10,566 bases of DNA from Cochliopodium minus (Eukaryota > Discosea > Himatismenida > Cochliopodiidae). Below, piece after piece: positions 6,837 to 10,566 of the stretch; within the stretch, counting starts at the first letter, position 1, and each line of letters starts with the position of its first letter. The notes under the pieces were generated by a model. The model saw only the letters and a list, made by a program, of their open reading frames with translations, made no database searches and was not told where the DNA came from. The position numbers and the translations under genes are program-made. The stretch lies in contig JAMYWO010000661.1 in NCBI GenBank assembly GCA_024220525.1, positions 1 to 10,566 on the forward strand, in the 5' to 3' direction.

Positions 6837-9800
6837 GTAAATGATTTATTTTTAAATTGATTTTATTTTTTATTTAATCGTTGTTAATAGGAAGGATTCA
6901 TGTTGATAGACCACAACAGCTCTGCCAATCTAGAGTTAGTTAGGAATAGAAAGTAAAAATCTTATTTTTTTATTTTTTTTAATTTTATTATTCTTAATTC
7001 TTTTTAATTTTATTCATTTTTCCATTTTTTGGTGCATTTATTACTTGATTTTATTTTTTATTATTTTATTTTATTTTTTTATGATATTTATTATATTTAA
7101 TTTTTGATTTTTGATTTTTGATTTTTGATTTTTGATTTTTGATTTTTGATTTTTATTTTTTAATTTTTGATTTTTGATTTTTGATTTTTATATTAAAAAA
7201 TAGATCAGGAAAGCAAAATGAAACGCTCTATTCTTGTTTGAACAACTGCCAAACATTCACTGGAAAGAGACTTCTCAGAACAAACATCCTCCAACCTCCT
7301 TCTGACATAAACACCATCCAACTTAGGCTCGATGCATTGGAAGAGTTGCTCGTCAACGAAGACACTTTCTTCGCAATAAACTGTAAATATTTTTTATTTT
7401 TTATTTTTTATTTTTTACTTTTATTTTTTATTTTTTATTTTTTACTTTTTATTTTTTATTTTTTATTTTATTTTTTACTTTTTAAATATTTTATTTTTTA
7501 TTTTTTATTTTTTATTTTTTATTTTTTACTTTTTATTTTTCATTTTTTACTTTTTAAATATTTTGTTTTATTCATTTTTTTTTGACTTTTTTTTTTATTT
7601 TTTAATATTTTTTTCATTTTTAGCTGCTTTGTCTTCATACTTAGATGTTGACCATTTGATAGCCATTCAGTTCTTGGGGAATGATGGTTTGTCTTCCACA
7701 AGTGATCAAAGGTAAATTTTCTATTTTTATTATTTTTTATTTTAATATTTTTTATTTATTATTTATTATGTCTTTTATTTTTTATTTTTTTTTATTTTTT
7801 TTATTTTTATTATTTTTTTTTTCATTTTTTTAATGAAAAATAAGAGTGTGTCAGATATCCATCTCCAACATACTTTGTTTGAAAACATCCCTTGACATTG
7901 TCCCACTACTTGTTGAAGCAATAGAAAAAATGAATGGAGGAAATGGTTAATTAACTTTATTTTTTATTATTTTTTTTATTTTTTTTATTTTTTTTATATA
8001 TTTTTTTATATTTTTTATTGTTTTAATTTTTTTATTTTATTGTTTTTAAATTAAAATAAATTTTTATCTTTGTTTTTATTTCATTTTTATTTTATTTAAA
8101 AGGACCAAGCAACATGTTGTTTCAACAATTTTTGATCAACTTAAAAAACGATGGAATCGTTTCCATCATCGAAAAGATCAACAGCCACATCAAAGAAGAC
8201 TCCAAGTTAAAGTCAAATCCCATCCAAACCAGAAATCAGTTGTGTTTTTCCGTAAAAAAATTTTTTTCAACATTTGAAATAATTAAAAAAAATAAAAATA
8301 AAAATAAATAAAAATAAAAATAAAAAATAAATGAAAAAAATATTAAGAAATATCAATATTAAAAAATTAAAAAAATTGAAAAGGTACATGAAAATATAAA
8401 TGGATTATTGGACGTTTCAAGAAAAACTTTTTCTGAAATCTTGGAAGGTACATTTTTTATTATTTTAATAATTTTTTAGATGAATAATTTTCTGATTATT
8501 TTTAATATTTTTCCGAATATTTTTCAAAAAAGATATTTCAAGGCTTGGAAACGAGTACAGAGAAGAATACCTTATCTCTGATCTCAAAGTGAAAGAAACA
8601 AAGAAGAGAGGCTTCCACTTCTCCCTCCCCAAGAACTGTAAGGTCGATCCCAAAGACATTGAAGAGTTTGTCCAAATAAGCGAAAAAGTAATAAATAAAA
8701 ATTAAAAAAAAAGTTAATTGCAAAATAAAACTAAAAATAAATTAAATAGAAAATAAAACCATTTTTTTGATATTTAATTTATTTAAATTAAAATTTAAAA
8801 TTACAATAAAAAATTTTAAATTGAATAAAAATTTTAAATTGAAATTATTGATTTGATTGATTAAAAAAAAATGTTAAAAAAAAATCAAAATAATTGATTA
8901 TTAAAATAAAATTTAAAATAATTGGTAAAAAAAAAGTTATAAAAAATTTAAAATTTATTAAAAAAAAAAAAAATAAAAAAAAAATAAAATTAAAAGGGAA
9001 AGTTCTACAAATTTTCATCAGAAAAGCTCAATTCCCTCAACACCAGGTTCAGGGAATGCGTAAACGAAATCTTTCTTTTGACAGGAAGGGTTTTGGAGGA
9101 TTTGGTGCTTGAAATCAAGAACTATCTTTCTGTCATCTATCTTTTGTCCGACACCATTGCAATGTAATAAATTTTTTATTTCATTTTTTTTTGTTATAGA
9201 TTTTAAATTTTTTTATTTTTTTATTTTTTTTTTTTTAAAAATATTTATTACTATTTTTTGATTTTATTTTTCTTTAAAGATTTTTTATTTTAATCTTTTT
9301 ATTTTAATCTTTTTATTTTATTTTAAACTATTATTAAATTTTTCATTTTTTTTTTATTTATTTTTATTTTATTTTATTTTATTTATTATTTTTCTTTAAA
9401 AAAAAAGCCTTGATATGATCACTTCTTTTGCTAATTATGTTGTGTCAACTCAGAGATGTGGTGAATTTTTTTCCAATTTAAGTTTATTTCTTTTAATTTT
9501 AATTTAATTAAATTTAGTGAGGCCAAAATTTGAAGATAAGTTTTACATCAAAGATGGATACCACCCAATGTTGTTAACTTCATCCACTCAAAAGCCTGTA
9601 CCTGTATTAATTTTTGATTTTTGATTTTTGATTTTTATTTTGTATTTTGTATTTTGTATTTTGTATTTTTAATTTTTAATTTTTTTTTTGTTTATATTTT
9701 TATTTTTTATAATTTTTTATTTTTTATTTTTATTTTTTTATTTTTTATTTTTTTATTTTTTAAAAGAACGACACTTACCTCACCGAAAAAGAGAATTTTG

Positions 9801-10566
9801 TTGTCTTGACAGCTCCCAACATGTCATTTCATTTCATTTCTTTTATTATTTTATTTCATTAATTTCTTTTTTGTACCAAAAGGAGTGGAAAGTAAAAAAA
9901 AATAAAATTTAATTATTTTTAATATCATTATTATCCAAAATCAAAAGATCAACCTACATTAGGTAAAAAAATATTTTTTTTAATTAATTTTTTGAAACTT
10001 TTTTAATATTAAAAGACAAGTGGCTCTTTTGTTAATCATAGCTTCAATAGGATGTTATGTAAAAAAATTTTAATTATACTTTTTTTTTTTAACTTTAAAA
10101 ATTTTATTAATTTATTATTTTATTTTATTTTATTTATCTATTTTATTTATTTATTTGTTTTTTATTTTTTATTTTTTTATTTTTTTTTTATTTTTTTTTT
10201 TATTGTTGTTTTTTATGTTTTATTTCATTTGATGGATTTTTTTTATTTTTATTTTTTTTTTTTATTGTTATTTTTTATGTTTTATTTAATTTGGTGGATT
10301 TTTTTTTATTTTTTTTAATTTTATTTTTATGTTTTATTATTTTTTAATTATTTTTTTTTGTTTTATTTTGGATTGTGTAGGTTCCTGCCACTTCTGCAAC
10401 GTTCAGGATAACAGACAAATTGTTCACAAGAATCTCTTCAGAGGACAACATCTTCTCCAACTCCTCTTCTTTCATGGTCGAAATGAAAGTAAAAAAAAAA
10501 TAAATAAAATAAATAAAATAAATAAAATAAATAAAATAAATAAAATAAATAAAATAAATAAAATAA
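6076..10566 (+). CDS. MSH4: MSH4, meiotic MutS homologue, 18 exons visible, 3'-truncated by the window
   Basis: MSH4 pairs with MSH5 to form MutS-gamma, a nuclear clamp that stabilises Holliday junctions for meiotic crossovers and does not repair mismatches. Eighteen exons join in consistent phase to 629 codons, last coding base 10488; their coordinates are in the domain entries below. The protein starts directly with the connector domain (DVIIVSIVE, then ILTQFSDKYSYSHTI). It has no mismatch-binding domain I, as expected for MSH4. The core and clamp follow, with NLELVRN, RLLRTNILQP and NINGLLDVSRKTFSEI, then the ATPase start with RPKFEDKF, GYHPML, NDTYLTE, APNMSGKST and FTRISSEDNIFSNSSSFMVE. 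These segments resemble MSH4 more than MSH5 or MSH2. An in-frame TAA six bases upstream fixes ATG 6076 as the start. Typical MSH4 proteins are 850-950 aa, so 200-300 residues lie beyond the edge. Confidence 0.95.
6953..7203 (+). repeat. MSH4 intron 4 with a TTTTTGA heptamer array
   Basis: The 251-bp intron has a GTAAAA donor and ends AATAG. From 7101 to 7189 it is a heptanucleotide array: G bases fall exactly every 7 nt at 7106-7148 (seven copies), then at 7169, 7176 and 7183, with TTTTTTA-type units filling the gap in register. The upstream half is irregular T-rich sequence. Confidence 0.9.
7383..7623 (+). repeat. MSH4 intron 5 with TATTTTT heptamer arrays
   Basis: The 241-bp intron (GTAAAT...TTTTAG) is largely TATTTTT heptamers with occasional ACTTTTT variants. 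A longer motif ACTTTTTAAATATTTT appears twice (about 7477-7492 and 7548-7563), so part of the array has itself been duplicated. A 134-residue open frame continuing from exon 5 through this repeat is only read-through. Confidence 0.85.
7712..8102 (+). repeat. MSH4 introns 6 and 7, T-rich simple sequence
   Basis: Intron 6 (7712-7844, GTAAAT...ATAAG) and intron 7 (7946-8102, GTTAAT...AAAAG) flank the small exon 7845-7945. Both are T runs broken by single A bases. Nothing else is recognisable in them. Confidence 0.85.
8252..8383 (+). repeat. MSH4 intron 8, A-rich on the sense strand
   Basis: The 132-bp intron (GTAAAA...GAAAAG) contains AAATAAAAATAAA-type repeats. The frame of exon 8 continues into it and stops at 8309-8311, which is an intronic stop and not the gene's end, since exon 9 restores NINGLLDVSRK. 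Confidence 0.85.
8688..8996 (+). repeat. MSH4 intron 10, A-rich, 309 bp
   Basis: A GTAATA donor at 8688 and a TTAAAAG acceptor at 8996. It is A-rich in sense, with repeated AAATTTTAAATTGAA-like segments (8809-8842) and a long A tract before the acceptor. A small Lys/Ile open frame across it (8894-9112) is not coding. There is no polypyrimidine tract at the acceptor. Confidence 0.85.
9164..9407 (+). repeat. MSH4 intron 11, T-rich
   Basis: 244 bp, GTAATA...AAAAAG. It holds tandem TTTTATTTTAATC-like units at about 9285-9320 and ATTTT pentamers near 9362-9383. The acceptor follows nine A bases rather than pyrimidines. Confidence 0.8.
9604..9766 (+). repeat. MSH4 intron 13 with two different heptamer arrays
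   Basis: The 163-bp intron begins GTATTA. It has three TTTTTGA units with G at 9616, 9623 and 9630, then four TATTTTG units with G at 9642, 9649, 9656 and 9663, then T-rich sequence to AAAAG at 9766. The 7-nt period is the same as in introns 4 and 5. Confidence 0.88.
9883..9891 (+). other. MSH4: MSH4 micro-exon 15, 9 nt, inside the Walker A codons
   Basis: Nine bases (GAGTGGAAA) lie between a CAAAAG acceptor at 9882 and a GTAAAA donor at 9892. They supply the last base of the Met codon, Ser, Gly and the first two bases of the catalytic Lys codon. Skipping it would keep the frame but delete the SGK core of the P-loop. The call rests on exact restoration of NMSGKST across both junctions. The upstream donor is GTCATT, weaker than usual for this gene. 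Confidence 0.88.
9948..9962 (+). other. MSH4: MSH4 micro-exon 16, 15 nt
   Basis: Fifteen bases between a CAAAAG acceptor at 9947 and a GTAAAA donor at 9963. They complete the Lys codon and encode Ser-Thr-Tyr-Ile plus two bases of Arg, giving KSTYIR. The flanking introns are only 56 and 53 nt. Confidence 0.88.
10059..10380 (+). repeat. MSH4 intron 17 with a ~62-nt tandem duplication
   Basis: A 322-bp intron, GTAAAA...GTGTAG. Two diverged copies of a block of about 62 nt, each with TTTTTATGTTTTATTT followed by GATGGATTT or GGTGGATTT, begin near 10202 and 10263-10264. A third partial TTTTATGTTTTATT copy sits at about 10326-10339. An 88-residue Phe-rich open frame here is repeat-derived. Confidence 0.85.
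10489..10566 (+). repeat. Start of MSH4 intron 18: exact 9-nt tandem array
   Basis: After the GTAAAA donor and an A run, the unit TAAATAAAA repeats without error from 10501 to the window end, a little over seven copies. The acceptor is outside the window. Confidence 0.92.

Larger units (their letters stand above)
6891..9163 (+). other. MSH4: MSH4 exons 4-11: core (lever) and clamp domains (residues 185-505)
   Basis: Exons are 6891-6952, 7204-7382, 7624-7711, 7845-7945, 8103-8251, 8384-8447, 8533-8687 and 8997-9163; every junction phase agrees. The MutS III core includes EGFMLIDHNSSANLELVRN, QLRLDALEELLVNEDTFF and KTSLDIVPLLVEAI. The clamp (MutS IV) is about residues 380-455, with RGFHFSLPKN and EEFVQISEK. 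The returning lever includes NSLNTRFRECVNEIFLL and LSVIYLLSDTIA. These segments run at about one exon per 50 codons or fewer. Introns 8 and 10 are A-rich in sense, the others T-rich. Confidence 0.93.
9408..10488 (+). other. MSH4: MSH4 exons 12-18: N-terminal half of the ATPase domain (residues 506-629)
   Basis: Exons are 9408-9460, 9518-9603, 9767-9822, 9883-9891, 9948-9962, 10016-10058 and 10381-10488. Joined, they give ILDMITSFANYVVSTQR, RPKFEDKFYIKDGYHPML, ENFVVLTAPNMSGKSTYIRQ and then LFTRISSEDNIFSNSSSF, the expected MutS V order. Walker A lies at residues 568-576 and the MutS signature-like ISSEDNIFSNSSSF near 608-624. Walker B (DELGRGT in the family) would follow in exons beyond the window. 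The final donor GTAAAA at 10489 opens a partial intron. Confidence 0.93.

Noticed and set aside
7101-7189. Regular repeats that might suggest a CRISPR-like or telomeric array
   Set aside because: There are no unique spacers, the unit is 7 nt and A/T only, and it sits inside a spliced intron. It is not a known telomere repeat.
8465-8723. Two minus-strand open frames
   Set aside because: They are antisense to MSH4 exon 10, which is supported by family similarity and phase.
9621-9912. Two overlapping hydrophobic open frames
   Set aside because: They run from intron 13 repeats across exon 14 in frames that do not match MSH4.
9883-9962. Treating the MSH4 P-loop as broken by frameshifts (pseudogene)
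   Set aside because: Each interruption starts with GT and ends with AG, and the joined codons give an intact NMSGKSTYIRQ, so tiny introns explain it better.
10052-10318. Phe/Tyr-rich 88-residue open frame
   Set aside because: It lies inside intron 17 and is made of T-rich repeat. The flanking exons join in phase without it.

Overview
The window is an extremely A+T-rich nuclear sequence from a eukaryote. All five genes are cut by GT-AG introns that are nearly pure A/T low-complexity sequence, while the exons are clearly richer in G+C. Donors are mostly GTAAAA or GTAAAT and acceptors mostly AAAG or TTAG. The standard code fits: stops are TAA or TAG, and no in-frame TGA is needed. An RWP-RK-like DNA-binding protein, an Asn-rich tail and Sel1-repeat genes beside a meiotic MutS homologue suggest a free-living protist, possibly amoeboid (amoebozoan or Anaeramoeba-like). 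That placement is a guess. Because coding DNA is split into small exons, single open reading frames give a misleading picture; the genes below were rebuilt by joining exons whose phases agree and whose proteins match known families.

Layout, left to right. (1) 1-334, minus strand: first exon of a Sel1/TPR-like gene that runs off the left edge. (2) 441-1058, plus strand: three exons of a Sel1-repeat protein with no visible start codon, head to head with the previous exon. (3) 1108-3308, minus strand: a complete four-exon calcineurin-like metallophosphoesterase of 284 aa with every metal-ligand motif, ending 49 bp from the Sel1 stop. (4) 3857-4853, minus strand: a two-exon gene for a 251-aa protein with an Asn-rich N-terminus and an RWP-RK-like domain. 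(5) 4854-6075: a 1.2-kb divergent intergenic region. (6) 6076 to the right edge, plus strand: the first 18 exons (629 codons) of MSH4, including the Walker A motif. The Walker B, signature and C-terminal parts lie outside the window.

MSH4 pairs with MSH5 as MutS-gamma, which stabilises Holliday-junction intermediates in meiotic crossing over, so the organism probably keeps a meiotic toolkit. The neighbouring RWP-RK gene shares its upstream region with MSH4. RWP-RK factors control gamete or sexual differentiation in green algae and plants, so the pairing is suggestive but unproven. The most unusual points are the Walker A loop of MSH4 encoded across 9-nt and 15-nt micro-exons, an alanine in place of its first Walker A glycine, the head-to-head Sel1 exons that could reflect a local inversion, heptanucleotide arrays in introns, and hairpin-forming inserts in the phosphoesterase introns. 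I found no clearly new multi-gene system, rRNA, tRNA, CRISPR array or autonomous transposon.
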